Shown here in pieces: positions 26,038 through 35,657 of a DNA stretch of 64,000 nt. Origin of the DNA: Erythrobacter sp. WG (GTDB lineage Bacteria > Pseudomonadota > Alphaproteobacteria > Sphingomonadales > Sphingomonadaceae); NCBI RefSeq assembly GCF_026586795.1, contig NZ_JAPFGY010000016.1:1-64000 (forward strand). Direction: 5' to 3'. The stretch's first letter is position 1, and each line of letters begins with the position of its first letter. Position numbers and translations under genes: made by a program. The notes beneath the pieces are model-generated. The model ran no database searches. It worked only from the letters and a program-made list of their open reading frames with translations, and was not told where the DNA came from.

Positions 26038-27474
26038 ATGGCAAGCGAAAGCAGCACTCCGGACACGCGCCCCGCAGGCGAGGTCGTCACCCGCTTCGCC
26101 CCTTCCCCCACCGGTTTCCTGCATATCGGCGGGGCGCGCACCGCGCTGTTCAACTGGCTCTATGCCCGCCACCACGGCGGCCGCACGCTGCTCAGGATCG
26201 AGGACACCGATCGCAAGCGCAGCACGCAGGAGGCGATCGACGCGATCATCGAGGGGCTCGAGTGGATGGGCCTCGATTACGACGCGCCCCCGGTATTCCA
26301 GTCCGACCGTGCCGAACGCCATGCCGAGGTAGCTTGGCAGCTCCTCGCGGCGGGCCACGCCTACAAGTGCTTCGCCACGCCCGAGGAACTCGAAGCGATG
26401 CGCGAGGAGCAGCGCGCCCAGAAGAAGCCGCTTCGCTATGACGGGCGCTGGCGCGACCGCGATCCTGCCGAGGCGCCCGAGGGCGCGCCCTTCGTCATCC
26501 GTTTGAAGACCCCTGACGAGGGCGAGGTCACCATTCAGGACCGCGTCCAGGGCGCGGTGACGGTGAAGAACGAGGAAATCGACGACTACATCATCCTGCG
26601 CGCCGACGGCACGCCGACCTACATGCTGGCGGTGGTGGTCGACGATCACGACATGGGCGTGACCCACGTGATCCGCGGCGACGATCACCTCAACAACGCC
26701 TTCCGCCAGCTGCCAATCATCCGCGCGATGAATGCCATCGAAGGCAATTGGCCCGACCCGGTCTATGCCCATATCCCGCTGATCCACGGCAGCGACGGGG
26801 CGAAGCTGTCGAAGCGCCATGGTGCGCTCGGCGTGGAGGCCTATCGCGACGAGTTCGGCATCCTGCCCGAAGCGCTGTTCAACTACCTCCTGCGCCTCGG
26901 CTGGGGCCACGGCGACCGTGAGGAGATCACCCGCGCGGAGGCGACGCAGCTGTTCGATCTCGACGGCGTCGGCAAGAGCCCCTCGCGCTTCGACATGAAG
27001 AAGCTCGAGAACCTGAACGGCCACTACCTGCGCGAGGCGGATGATGCCCGGCTCGCCGCGCTGGTCGCCGCGCGGATCGGCGAGGATGCCGACGAAGCGC
27101 TGCTTGCCAAGGCCATGCCGGTGCTCAAGGTTCGCGCAAAGAACCTCAATGAAGTGGTTGAAGGTGCAGGCTTCCTTTTCGCCAAGCGCCCTCTTGCTAT
27201 GAGCGAGAAGGCCGCCCAGCTGCTCGAGGGCGATGCGCCCGCGATATTGCGGAAGATTTACGACGCGCTGCGGGCCGAAAACGACTGGACAAGCGAGGCA
27301 CTCGAAGCCACTACGAAGGCGCTCGCCGAGGCGCAGGGATTGGGTCTGGGCAAGCTGGCGCAGCCGATGCGCGCGGCGCTGACCGGGACAACCACCTCTC
27401 CCGGGATCTTCGATGTTCTGGTCCTGCTCGGCCGTGACGAGGCGCTCGCCCGGCTCGACGCTCAGGCTGCTTGA
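26038..27474 (+). CDS. gltX: Glutamyl-tRNA synthetase
   Basis: A 478-residue class Ic aminoacyl-tRNA synthetase that charges tRNA-Glu. The HIGH-like motif is in [20 protein letters not shown], the KMSKS-like motif is AKLSKRHGA, and [13 protein letters not shown] is typical. An anticodon-binding helical region forms the C-terminus. The ATG at 26038 follows ACAGGAAG. It is divergent from comEC across about 100 bases and lies upstream of citrate synthase on the same strand. Confidence 0.96.
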   Translation: MASESSTPDTRPAGEVVTRFAPSPTGFLHIGGARTALFNWLYARHHGGRTLLRIEDTDRKRSTQEAIDAIIEGLEWMGLDYDAPPVFQSDRAERHAEVAWQLLAAGHAYKCFATPEELEAMREEQRAQKKPLRYDGRWRDRDPAEAPEGAPFVIRLKTPDEGEVTIQDRVQGAVTVKNEEIDDYIILRADGTPTYMLAVVVDDHDMGVTHVIRGDDHLNNAFRQLPIIRAMNAIEGNWPDPVYAHIPLIHGSDGAKLSKRHGALGVEAYRDEFGILPEALFNYLLRLGWGHGDREEITRAEATQLFDLDGVGKSPSRFDMKKLENLNGHYLREADDARLAALVAARIGEDADEALLAKAMPVLKVRAKNLNEVVEGAGFLFAKRPLAMSEKAAQLLEGDAPAILRKIYDALRAENDWTSEALEATTKALAEAQGLGLGKLAQPMRAALTGTTTSPGIFDVLVLLGRDEALARLDAQAA

Positions 27475-27533
27475 GGCAGGGCGGGCGCGGCGCGCAAGGA
27501 TCGGTGACAGGGTAATTGGACAGGAGACAGATC

Positions 27534-28820
27534 TTGGCAGACAAGACGGCGAAACTCGAAATCGGCGGCCAGACCTACGAGTACCCGGTGCTCGAAGGCA
27601 GCACCGGCCCCGACGTGATCGACATCCGCAAGCTCTACGCGCAGACGGGTGCCTTCACCTTCGACCCCGGCTTCACCTCGACCGCCGCGTGCGAAAGCGC
27701 GCTGACCTATATCGACGGTGACGAAGGCGTGCTGCTGCACCGCGGCTACCCGATCGGCCAGTTGGCCGAGGATTCGAGCTTCATGGAGGTCTCCTACCTC
27801 CTCCTCAACGGCGAGCTGCCGAGCAAGGACGAGCTCGACGACTTCACCTACACCATCACCCGTCACACCATGCTGCACGAGCAGCTGATGACCTTCTACC
27901 GCGGCTTCCGCCGCGACGCCCACCCGATGGCGATCATGTGCGGCGTGGTCGGCGCGCTGTCGGCCTTCTACCACGACAGCACCGACATCTCCGATCCCGA
28001 GCACCGCAAGATCAGCTCGCACCGCCTGATCGCGAAAATGCCGACGATCGCGGCGATGGCCTACAAGTATTCGGTCGGCCAGCCCTTCATCTACCCCGAC
28101 AACTCGCTGAGCTATACCGGCAATTTCCTGCGCATGACCTTCGGCGTTCCGGCCGAACCCTACGAGGTGATCCCGGAAGTCGAGCGGGCGATGGACCGGA
28201 TCTTCATCCTCCACGCCGACCACGAGCAGAACGCCTCGACCTCGACCGTGCGTCTCGCCGGTTCCTCGGGCGCCAACCCCTTCGCTTGCATCGCAGCGGG
28301 CATCGCCTGCCTGTGGGGCCCGGCGCATGGCGGCGCGAACGAGGCGGCGCTCAATATGCTCAAGGAAATCGGGACGCCGGACCGCATCCCGCACTACATC
28401 GAGCGCGCCAAGGACAAGAACGATCCGTTCCGCCTGATGGGCTTCGGCCACCGAGTCTACAAGAACTACGACCCGCGCGCGACGGTGATGCAGAAGACCG
28501 TGCGCGAGGTGTTCGATGCGCTCAAGGTCACCGACCCGCTGTTCGAGACCGCGCTGCGGTTGGAAGAGATCGCATTGAACGATCCCTATTTCATCGAGAA
28601 GAAGCTGTTCCCCAACGTCGACTTCTACTCGGGGATCATCCTTTCGGCGATCGGCTTCCCGACCACGATGTTCACCGCGCTCTTCGCCCTCGCCCGCACC
28701 GTGGGCTGGGTGGCGCAGTGGAACGAGATGATCAGCGACCCCGGCCAGAAGATCGGGCGCCCGCGCCAGCTCTACACCGGGCCGACGCAGCGCGATTACA
28801 TTCCGCTCGACAAGCGTTGA
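27534..28820 (+). CDS. gltA: Citrate synthase (type II)
   Basis: A 428-residue type II citrate synthase that condenses oxaloacetate and acetyl-CoA at the entry of the TCA cycle. The hexameric type II N-terminal domain ([17 protein letters not shown]) is present. The catalytic residues sit in [21 protein letters not shown] (His), [12 protein letters not shown] (His) and the Asp of [11 protein letters not shown]. The TTG at 27534 was chosen because AGGAGA lies seven bases before it and it gives the usual [12 protein letters not shown] start; another TTG 18 bases earlier lacks a site. It is about 60 bases after gltX. Confidence 0.94.
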   Translation: MADKTAKLEIGGQTYEYPVLEGSTGPDVIDIRKLYAQTGAFTFDPGFTSTAACESALTYIDGDEGVLLHRGYPIGQLAEDSSFMEVSYLLLNGELPSKDELDDFTYTITRHTMLHEQLMTFYRGFRRDAHPMAIMCGVVGALSAFYHDSTDISDPEHRKISSHRLIAKMPTIAAMAYKYSVGQPFIYPDNSLSYTGNFLRMTFGVPAEPYEVIPEVERAMDRIFILHADHEQNASTSTVRLAGSSGANPFACIAAGIACLWGPAHGGANEAALNMLKEIGTPDRIPHYIERAKDKNDPFRLMGFGHRVYKNYDPRATVMQKTVREVFDALKVTDPLFETALRLEEIALNDPYFIEKKLFPNVDFYSGIILSAIGFPTTMFTALFALARTVGWVAQWNEMISDPGQKIGRPRQLYTGPTQRDYIPLDKR

Positions 28821-28834
28821 GCGGCTGACCCGCG

Positions 28835-29029
28835 ATGCTCATGCTGAGGGCGGCAGGGATGTTCCTTGTCGCCCTCGGTTGCATCTGGGCCCTGCAAGGT
28901 CTGGGGGTGCTGCACTGGCCCGCCGACAGCTTCATGCTCGGCGATGGCGGCTGGGCCCTGCGCGGCGCGGGCCTTGCGATGCTGGGAGCGACCTTGATTG
29001 GTCTGGTTGAATGGCGGCGTCGTTCCTGA
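28835..29029 (+). CDS. Small two-helix membrane protein
   Basis: A 64-residue predicted inner-membrane protein. A first helix (about residues 4-22, RAAGMFLVALGCIWALQGLG) and a second (about 43-57, LRGAGLAMLGATLIGLVEW) flank a short loop with WPADSFMLGDGGW. A basic RRRS end suggests a cytoplasmic C-terminus. It starts 14 bases after gltA and is probably co-transcribed. I recall similar small proteins in other alphaproteobacteria but no function. The codon pattern is consistent with a real gene. Confidence 0.6.
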   Translation: MLMLRAAGMFLVALGCIWALQGLGVLHWPADSFMLGDGGWALRGAGLAMLGATLIGLVEWRRRS

Positions 29030-29125
29030 CGGCAGCCGTTAGGATTGCTCGAGGGCCGATCCTACACATTGCGCATCGAAAGCCCGCTACCGCGTGTATT
29101 TTGTCAACCAGCGGCGCCGCACCGC

Positions 29126-30526
29126 TCAAGCCGCCGGCAACTCCAGCGTGAACAGCGCGCCTCCCCCGGGCGCCGCGCCGACGCCGAGAGTGCCGCCCAT
29201 CGCCTCGGCAAGCCGGCGCGAGATGTAGAGGCCGAGGCCCGAACCCCCGTCACGCCCGCCGTCGCTGTCGCGGCCGAGGCGCTCGAACTTGTCGAAGATC
29301 CGGGCCGCCTGTTCGGGCGTGACCCCCGGGCCTTGATCGGCCACTGTCACCGCCACCCGCCCCTCGCCCGCGCGCTGTGCGGCGATGGTGACCGTGCTCG
29401 TCGCCGGGGCATAGGCGATCGCGTTGCCGATCAGGTTGAGCAGGATCTGGAGCACCCGCCGGAACTCGCCGGTGGCGATAGCGGTCCCCCGCGCGCCCTC
29501 GAGCGCGAGCACCGTTTCCCGGCTCTGCGCACGCACCCCGAGAATACCCGCCGCGCGCGCCGCCGCGTCGGCGAGATCGACCGGCTCCTTCACGGTGGCG
29601 AAGCCGGGAGTTTCGACAACCTCGAGATCGGCAAGGTCGTCGAGCATCGCGGCAAGGTGCTGGCCCGCGCTGGCGATGGTGCCGGCGTAGTCGCTGTACT
29701 CCTCGCGCAAGGGCCCCGCAAGGCGGGCGCGGATCGTTTCGGCATTGGCGATGATCCGCGCCACCGGCTGGCGCAGCACCGGCGTGAGCGCGGTGCCGAC
29801 GAGCCGCGTCGGCAAGGTCTCGGCCGAGGACGAAGGCACGGCGCTCTCGGCCAGCGGTTCTTCGGCGACCAGCAGCAGCTCGAAGCCTGACGGGTTCTGC
29901 GCATCGGGGCCGAGCGGGATCAGCCGCACCCGCCAGGTCCGCGCCGAGCCGGCGAAGCGGCAGGTCGCGCCGTCGACGAGCCGCCAGTGGAGCGGCTGCT
30001 GGTGGGCGATGTCGGCAAGCTCGACGAGCTCGCTCCACACCCGTCCGGGCGCCGCGGCGGCCTCGGCCTGGAGGGCTGCCGCATCGCTCGCGCGGGCGCT
30101 CAGCACCTGAAGCCGCTGGCGCGCGTCGAGCCGGGCGCTGACCTCGGCAGTGGCGCGGTCGATCGCGTCGAGCCGCTCGGCAAAGTCGCGCTGCGAGAGC
30201 GGGCTGGGCGCGCTGCGCTGCCAGTTCTCCACCAGCACCTCGCAGCCTCCCCCTTCCTCGACCCCCAAGGGGTGAATCCGCGCAAAGCCCGAGACCTCGG
30301 CATCGCCATCATAGGCGCTGAAGGCCCGCGCGATCCTGAGGCCCAGCGCGCGCGCCTGCCGGACCAGCGCGAGCAGCTCCGGGATCGCCAGCACGCCGGG
30401 CACGTCGCCGCCGCAGCGCTCCTGCAATTCGGCCAGCGGCGCGTCGGCGCTGAGCAGCCGGTCGCCGGCATCGGTCAGCCCGTAGGCGCCGATAAGGCCC
30501 TCGCCGGGATCCATCACGCGCATCAT
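29126..30526 (-). CDS. Histidine-kinase-like protein lacking the phosphoacceptor histidine
   Basis: A 466-residue soluble protein with two PAS-like regions (about 40-110 and 160-225), a dimerisation helix pair (about 240-305) and a full HATPase domain. ATP-lid motifs are intact: N-box LLNLIGNAIAYAP (Asn368), G1 DQGPG (397-401), F-box FDKFERL and G2 GGSGLGLYIS. The dimerisation helix reads TPVLRQPVARI where kinases have SHELRTPLxxI, so the phosphoacceptor His aligns with Pro249. It may therefore not autophosphorylate in the usual way. The start overlaps the stop of the upstream gene (ATGA). Role unknown; it could be an ATP-binding sensor or regulator. Confidence 0.78.
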   Translation of the reverse strand: MMRVMDPGEGLIGAYGLTDAGDRLLSADAPLAELQERCGGDVPGVLAIPELLALVRQARALGLRIARAFSAYDGDAEVSGFARIHPLGVEEGGGCEVLVENWQRSAPSPLSQRDFAERLDAIDRATAEVSARLDARQRLQVLSARASDAAALQAEAAAAPGRVWSELVELADIAHQQPLHWRLVDGATCRFAGSARTWRVRLIPLGPDAQNPSGFELLLVAEEPLAESAVPSSSAETLPTRLVGTALTPVLRQPVARIIANAETIRARLAGPLREEYSDYAGTIASAGQHLAAMLDDLADLEVVETPGFATVKEPVDLADAAARAAGILGVRAQSRETVLALEGARGTAIATGEFRRVLQILLNLIGNAIAYAPATSTVTIAAQRAGEGRVAVTVADQGPGVTPEQAARIFDKFERLGRDSDGGRDGGSGLGLYISRRLAEAMGGTLGVGAAPGGGALFTLELPAA

Positions 30527-31467
30527 CCCGTCGCGCCCCCGCCTGCGAGGGCGGCGGCATGGTCGGGCGTCAGCGCGCCAAGTCCCGCGGGCAGGCGGAC
30601 GGCCGGGGACAGCGGCAAGAGCTGGCGTTCGATCGCGGGCTGGGTCAGGCCGGCGCCCCGCAGCAGCAGCGCGAGCCGCGCCGATTGGCCTTCGTGGCAG
30701 GCCAGCACCGCCGCCTCGCGCGGCGCTTTCACCGCGCCTGCGAGCGTGGTGGCGAACAGCGCCAGCCCGGCGTGGTCGATCGCCAGCGCGGCAAGCGCAC
30801 CGCGGCGCATCGCCGCCACGAGCCGCGCGAGAAGGCCGATTCGGCTTGCCCCCTCGTCATATCCCCCCGTCAGTCGCACTAGCGTGGCGCTGTCGGCGCT
30901 TGCCGCCTGGAGCTGGCCGACGAGTGCGTGAAACAGCTCTGCCGGCAGCTCGCCAAGCGGCAGTTCCATGCGCTGCTGGCTCTGGACGAAGCGCGACTGC
31001 GCGGCCAGCACGCTCATGGCGAGCGCCGCGATCTCGGGGTCCTCAGAGGCGATCAGCTCCTGGAGAAGCGGGCTCAGCACCGGATCGAGCGCCATGCGCT
31101 GTTGCAGACGCGCCGCGATCAGTCCCTCGGCAGCGATCGCGTGGCAATGGGCGAGGAGCGCCTCGTCATCCATCAGTCGCGCCGCCAGCGCTTCGCGCGC
31201 GGCCTCATCTCCCCCGGGATAATCGCGGGTAGCAGCGTCGCGTCCGGCGGCTGCCGCCATGAGCTGCGCAGCGAGATCGAGGATCATGCCGCGCACCCGG
31301 GCAAGGATCGCATCGCTCACCAAGGTCCCGGCATCGGAGCTCAGAAGATGGCGCAGGACCGGGACGACCGCCGCCAACGCGCGTGCTTCCCGCGCGAGTT
31401 CGTCCCGCAGGGTCGCCTCGACAGCATCGTCGGCGGCAAGGTCCATCGTCTTTTCGCCCATCCTCAA
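30523..31467 (-). CDS. Uncharacterised all-helical protein (possibly DUF2336-like)
   Basis: A 314-residue protein almost entirely of predicted amphipathic helices rich in Ala and Leu, without signal peptide or transmembrane segment. It has repeated-looking blocks such as ALAARLMDDEALLAHCHAIAAEGLIA and LLQELIASEDPEIAALAMSVLAAQSRFV, which recall HEAT-like or DUF2336 repeats. The second is followed by QSQQRMELPLGELPAELFHALVGQL. It is translationally coupled to the histidine-kinase-like gene. DUF2336 proteins are often found near signalling genes in alphaproteobacteria, but the match here is by impression only. Start ATG 31467 or 31461. Confidence 0.65.
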   Translation of the reverse strand: MRMGEKTMDLAADDAVEATLRDELAREARALAAVVPVLRHLLSSDAGTLVSDAILARVRGMILDLAAQLMAAAAGRDAATRDYPGGDEAAREALAARLMDDEALLAHCHAIAAEGLIAARLQQRMALDPVLSPLLQELIASEDPEIAALAMSVLAAQSRFVQSQQRMELPLGELPAELFHALVGQLQAASADSATLVRLTGGYDEGASRIGLLARLVAAMRRGALAALAIDHAGLALFATTLAGAVKAPREAAVLACHEGQSARLALLLRGAGLTQPAIERQLLPLSPAVRLPAGLGALTPDHAAALAGGGATG

Positions 31468-31503
31468 GCGACATAGTGCCCGTTTGGTTAAGGACGGGTT
31501 AGA

Positions 31504-32706
31504 TCAATCCTCGGCGCGGCGCAGCAGCAAAGCTGCAAGCAGCCCCAAGGAGAGACAGGCCAGCATCTCGGGCAGAAAACCGGTCACGGCAGCCAGCGAC
31601 AGCAGCAGGAGGAGGCTCGTCCGGTCCGAGGCGGCCGCACTCAGGCCGCTGCCGGAGCCGTCGGCGACAAGCCGCGCCAGCCCTACGACGACCGGACCGA
31701 GCGCCGCCAGCGGCTGCCAGTCCGGCCACGGCGCCAGCGCGAACCACCCGGTAAGGGCCGCGGCGACATCGACCGCCACATCGACCCGGGCGCGGGAGCC
31801 TGCGCTTTCCCCCTTGCCGATCAGACGCCGAGACAGCGACGCGATGCGCCATGCCACCTCGGCCGCGAAAGCACCGACTCCAGCAAGCAGGAGACCCGCC
31901 CCTCCCACGCCCGAGGCGGCAAGCAGCAAGCCGCCGAGCATCGCGGCGAGAGCGGCACCGGCCGCGACGGGTACCGCGCCGGTGGACCCGCGCACAACGA
32001 TTGCGCGTGCCATCATTCCGGCAAGCCACGAGCCGGGCGCCCGGCCGTCGACGGGCAATGCCGCACGGGCGATCAGCCCCGCACCGGCTTGCGCCACGCT
32101 TGGTGCATTGTCGGCAAGCAACCAGCTTTCCGGCACCACCTCGCGTGGGGAGAGGTCTCGGATCGGCGTGCCCGCTTGCAGCGCGAGGCGCAGCAATAGC
32201 GAAATGGCATCGGCGTCTGCGGGCATGTCGGCGAGTTGCTGGACCGGCGCGCCGCGCATCGCCAGCACGCCTGCCCAGCAGCGCGTCGCATCGATCCGCT
32301 CGAAATCTTCCGGGTGGCTAGCGGCAAGCGGGTGATCCGCGGGCAAGCTTGCGACCGCGCGGGCAAGACCCCCTCCCCCGCTCAGCAGCGCCTGCACCAC
32401 GACAGGTTCAGGGACCAGCCCGTCGGCGATGACGATCAGGTCGTCCTCGGCCCTGACCAGGGCTGGGAGCGCTGCAAAGCCCTTGAGCGCGTGGAAGGCC
32501 GTGCCCGTTCTCTCGAGCGTCCGCTGAAGCGCGAGCATGGCGCCGCTCGCCGCACTCGTCTCGGTCAGGCACAGGACGCGCTCGACGCCCAGCGATTGCA
32601 GGAGGGCCCCCTGCCAAGCGAGCACCGTACGTCCGGCCAGCGGCAGTTCGGCGCGCAAGGCCCCCTCCTCGCTGCGCCGGAGCGCGGCAATCAGGCCGAT
32701 GCGCAT
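31504..32706 (-). CDS. Nucleotidyltransferase-like/membrane-domain fusion protein
   Basis: A 400-residue protein of two halves. Residues 1-200 look like a degenerate sugar-phosphate nucleotidyltransferase: MRIGLIAALRR, LPLAGRTVLAWQGALLQSLGVERVLCLTE and IVIADGLVPEP. Residues 240-397 are membrane-embedded, with about five hydrophobic segments. They include AEVAWRIASLSRRL and an Asp309-x3-Asp313 pair (DVAVD) distantly reminiscent of CDP-alcohol phosphatidyltransferases, but no clean DGxxAR motif. The order resembles bifunctional inositol-phosphate cytidylyltransferase/phospholipid synthases, with key motifs eroded. ATG 32706 gives the family-like N-terminus. Function is unknown; catalysis is doubtful. 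Confidence 0.6.
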   Translation of the reverse strand: MRIGLIAALRRSEEGALRAELPLAGRTVLAWQGALLQSLGVERVLCLTETSAASGAMLALQRTLERTGTAFHALKGFAALPALVRAEDDLIVIADGLVPEPVVVQALLSGGGGLARAVASLPADHPLAASHPEDFERIDATRCWAGVLAMRGAPVQQLADMPADADAISLLLRLALQAGTPIRDLSPREVVPESWLLADNAPSVAQAGAGLIARAALPVDGRAPGSWLAGMMARAIVVRGSTGAVPVAAGAALAAMLGGLLLAASGVGGAGLLLAGVGAFAAEVAWRIASLSRRLIGKGESAGSRARVDVAVDVAAALTGWFALAPWPDWQPLAALGPVVVGLARLVADGSGSGLSAAASDRTSLLLLLSLAAVTGFLPEMLACLSLGLLAALLLRRAED

Positions 32707-32819
32707 AAGTGTCCTTCCTCGATCCACGCCTTTTCGGCATGCCAAGGTTGGCGGGTTCGGGCGCTGGCTTCAAGCTGGCGGCGGTCGCTTTGCCCTGTCG
32801 CGGGGCACGACGCAGCCGA

Positions 32820-33143
32820 TCAGGCGCGCGGATCGGGCTTGCGGGCGCGGGCGAAGCGGGCGAGCACGGCTTCGATCTCGCGGATCGCCATCGGCTCGCC
32901 GGGCGCTGCATGGAGCGCGATCTCGGCCGCCTGCAGGAGATCCTCGGCGTTGAAGCTTGCGGCGAGGCCCTTCAGCCGCATCGCGGCCACGTGCCAGTTG
33001 CCGTCGCAGCGCGCGCGCTTGAGCAGATCGAGCTGGCGCGTGGCGCTGTCGAGAAAGGCCGACCGCAGATCGCGCAGCAGGGCGGCATCGTCGCCGGCTG
33101 CCGCCGCAAGAGTCGCGTCGAGGGCTCCGTGGTTGAATGCCAT
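32820..33143 (-). CDS. Hpt-like protein lacking the phosphoacceptor histidine
   Basis: A 107-residue four-helix protein that aligns by eye with histidine-containing phosphotransfer domains. The signature around the active helix is WHVAAMRLKGLAASFNAEDLLQAAE, where Hpt proteins have AHxLKGxxxxxGAxxL. The phosphoacceptor position is Met55, with the only nearby His one turn upstream (His51). It can be read as a pseudo-Hpt that binds a partner without accepting phosphate, or as a diverged domain using His51. It lies upstream of the other cluster genes on the minus strand and is divergent from the coiled-coil gene by 70 bases. Confidence 0.65.
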   Translation of the reverse strand: MAFNHGALDATLAAAAGDDAALLRDLRSAFLDSATRQLDLLKRARCDGNWHVAAMRLKGLAASFNAEDLLQAAEIALHAAPGEPMAIREIEAVLARFARARKPDPRA

Positions 33144-33212
33144 GAGGACGCGATAGCCCGGACAAGGTTAAAGCGGGGTTTATCGCCGATCCGGCTGTGG
33201 TAAGAGGCTGGC

Positions 33213-35657
33213 ATGACAGGACGGCACCAGATGCGCGCTTTCGGGCGCGGGAGCGGCACGGGCGGGGCCGAGGGCTCGGATGAGCGCGAACGGGGTCCGG
33301 ACGAAACCTTGACGGAGGATGCGCTCGATCTGGATTCGGTCTGGGTGGAGGACGAGGCCCATGAAGGCAGCGCATCCGCTGCGTCACACCCAATCCTGCG
33401 CTGGCTGGCGCCCGCGCTCGCCTTACTCGCAGTGGCGGGCTGGACCGTCTTCTTCGGCTGGACGCTGATCGAGGAAGCGCGTTCGGGCGCAGCACCACGC
33501 GAATGGGCGGGGTGGATCGTGCAATGGTCGGTGCCGGTCGCGCTGATCGGCATCGGGTGGCTGTTGGCGATGCGCTCCTCACACGCCGAGGCGCGGCGCT
33601 TCGCTGCGACCGCAGCACAGATGAACCGCGAAGGTGCGGCGCTGGAGGCACGCCTGAAGGTGGTCAACCGCGAATTGAGCCTGGCACGCGAGTTCCTCGC
33701 CGCGCAGGCGCGCGATCTCGAGGCTTTGGGCCGGATCGCTGCCGAGCGGATCTCTGCCCACGCCGGAGAGTTGCAGGGTCTGATCGCCAGCAACGGCGCG
33801 CAGGTCGAAACGATCGCCGCGACCAGCGAAACTGCGCTCGGGAACATGAACCGGCTGCGCGACGATCTCCCGGTCATCGCCAACGCGGCGCGCGATGTCA
33901 CCAACCAGATCGGCAGCGCGGGGCGTGCCGCCGAAGACCAGGTCGCGCGCCTCCACGGCGGCTTCGAGCGCCTTGCGGCAATCGGCGGCGAAAGCGAGAC
34001 GCGGATCGACAGGCTGAGCACGCAGCTCGCCGATGCGCTCGGCGCGCTCGAGGCACGGACCACTGCGGCGGCGCAGGAAACCGGCACGCTCGCGGCGCGG
34101 CTCGCCGAGGCGAGCACGGCGGCGGAAGGCCGCTTTGCCGCGGCGATTGCGGCCCTGCACGAGACACTGATGGAGAAGCTGCGGCTCGTCGAGGAGCTCG
34201 ATCGCAACACCACCGCCGCCGCACAGCGGCGGATCGTCGACCTGCGCGGCGAGGCGACCCGCTTCGACGAACATATCGAGGCGCGCAATCGCAACTTCGA
34301 CGAGCTCATCGAGCAGCGCCGTGCCGCCTTCGAGACGCAGGCGGCACAGGCGAGCGAACTCCTCGCCCAGCGCCTTGCGGCGCTGGACGATGAACTCAAC
34401 CAGCGTCGCGAGGCACAGGTTGCCGAGATCGAGCGGCTGATCGCGCAGGGCGACGCGATGGCCGCCCGGGTGGCCGAGCTCGGACGGTTGGTCGAGGAGG
34501 TCAACACGAGCAGCACGGCGACGCGCGAGAGCCTCGGCGTCGGGCTCGGGACCCTAGCCGATCAACTCGCCGAAAAGCGCGCCGCGCTCGCGGCCACGGA
34601 GGCGCAGCTGCGGCAGCTTACCGATGACAGCGTGCGGCTGCTGGAGATCCTCCAGTCCGGAAGCCGCTCCTGCCGCGAAGACCTTGGCAGCGCGATCGCC
34701 GGCGCTGCTGCCGCCATCGCCGGTGCCGAGTCACAGGCGCGTCAGGTCGAGGGGCTGATGCTGAGCAGCGCGCAATCGGGCAGCGATCTCGCCGAATACC
34801 TCACACGGACCCGCGCCGATATCGACGCGGCTGAAAGCGCCATCGGCGATTTCCGGGCCATTCTGGCCGCCGAGACCGACGAGACGCTGGCGCGGCTCCA
34901 GGGTCTGCGCGGCGGCTTTGCGCGGCTCTCCGATGAAAGCGCGGCGCTCGCAGGCAGCACGCAGGAGGCGCTGCGCGAGGCGCTCGGCACACTAGAAGCG
35001 GCGATCGCACAGACCTTCGCCGCCCTCGAAGAAGGCGCGCAGGAGCGGGTGCCGCAGCTTGCCGCCGGGCTTGCTGCCGATGCGATCGAAGCGTTGGAGC
35101 GGGCGCTGCGCAACGAAGCCGCCGAGACGCTCGGCAAGCTCGAGCAATCGGCGGCCCACGCCGCCGGCGTCGGGCGCGAGGCGGCGATACAGCTGCGCGA
35201 CCAGCTCGTGAAGGTCAACGAACTCACCGGCAATCTCGAACAGCGGGTGACCCGTGCCCGCGAGCTTGCCGAGGAGCAGGTCGACAACGACTTCACCCGG
35301 CGCATGGCCCTGATCACCGACAGCCTCAACTCGGCGGCGATCGACATTTCGGGGGCGCTCTCGAGCGATGTCCCGGATACTGCCTGGGACGCCTATCTGA
35401 AGGGCGATCGAGGGATCTTCACCCGCCGTGCGGTGAGCCTGATCGACAAAGGCACGGCAAAGGACATCGCCGGGCTGTACGCCTCGGACGAGGCCTTCAA
35501 GGCGAATGTCGGCCGCTACATCCACGATTTCGAATCGCTCCTGCGCCAGACACTATCGACCCGTGACGGGCACGTGCTGAGCGTGACGATGCTCGGCTCT
35601 GACATGGGCAAGCTCTACGTCGCGCTTGCCCAGGCCATACGCCGCTTCCGAAGCTAG
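33213..35657 (+). CDS. Membrane-anchored long coiled-coil protein
   Basis: An 814-residue protein. An acidic Gly/Glu-rich N-terminus (1-58) is followed by two transmembrane helices (about 61-84 and 99-120). A very long Ala/Glu/Arg/Leu-rich coiled-coil (about 125-690) with methyl-accepting-like heptads follows. The more conserved C-terminal globular region (about 705-814) includes LSSDVPDTAWDAYLKGDRGIF and ends RRFRS. No ATPase or known catalytic motif is seen. The topology implies that rod and head are cytoplasmic. It could be a polar, division or stress scaffold. It shares its stop tetranucleotide CTAG with the convergent DUF1467 gene. Function unknown. Confidence 0.75.
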   Translation: MTGRHQMRAFGRGSGTGGAEGSDERERGPDETLTEDALDLDSVWVEDEAHEGSASAASHPILRWLAPALALLAVAGWTVFFGWTLIEEARSGAAPREWAGWIVQWSVPVALIGIGWLLAMRSSHAEARRFAATAAQMNREGAALEARLKVVNRELSLAREFLAAQARDLEALGRIAAERISAHAGELQGLIASNGAQVETIAATSETALGNMNRLRDDLPVIANAARDVTNQIGSAGRAAEDQVARLHGGFERLAAIGGESETRIDRLSTQLADALGALEARTTAAAQETGTLAARLAEASTAAEGRFAAAIAALHETLMEKLRLVEELDRNTTAAAQRRIVDLRGEATRFDEHIEARNRNFDELIEQRRAAFETQAAQASELLAQRLAALDDELNQRREAQVAEIERLIAQGDAMAARVAELGRLVEEVNTSSTATRESLGVGLGTLADQLAEKRAALAATEAQLRQLTDDSVRLLEILQSGSRSCREDLGSAIAGAAAAIAGAESQARQVEGLMLSSAQSGSDLAEYLTRTRADIDAAESAIGDFRAILAAETDETLARLQGLRGGFARLSDESAALAGSTQEALREALGTLEAAIAQTFAALEEGAQERVPQLAAGLAADAIEALERALRNEAAETLGKLEQSAAHAAGVGREAAIQLRDQLVKVNELTGNLEQRVTRARELAEEQVDNDFTRRMALITDSLNSAAIDISGALSSDVPDTAWDAYLKGDRGIFTRRAVSLIDKGTAKDIAGLYASDEAFKANVGRYIHDFESLLRQTLSTRDGHVLSVTMLGSDMGKLYVALAQAIRRFRS

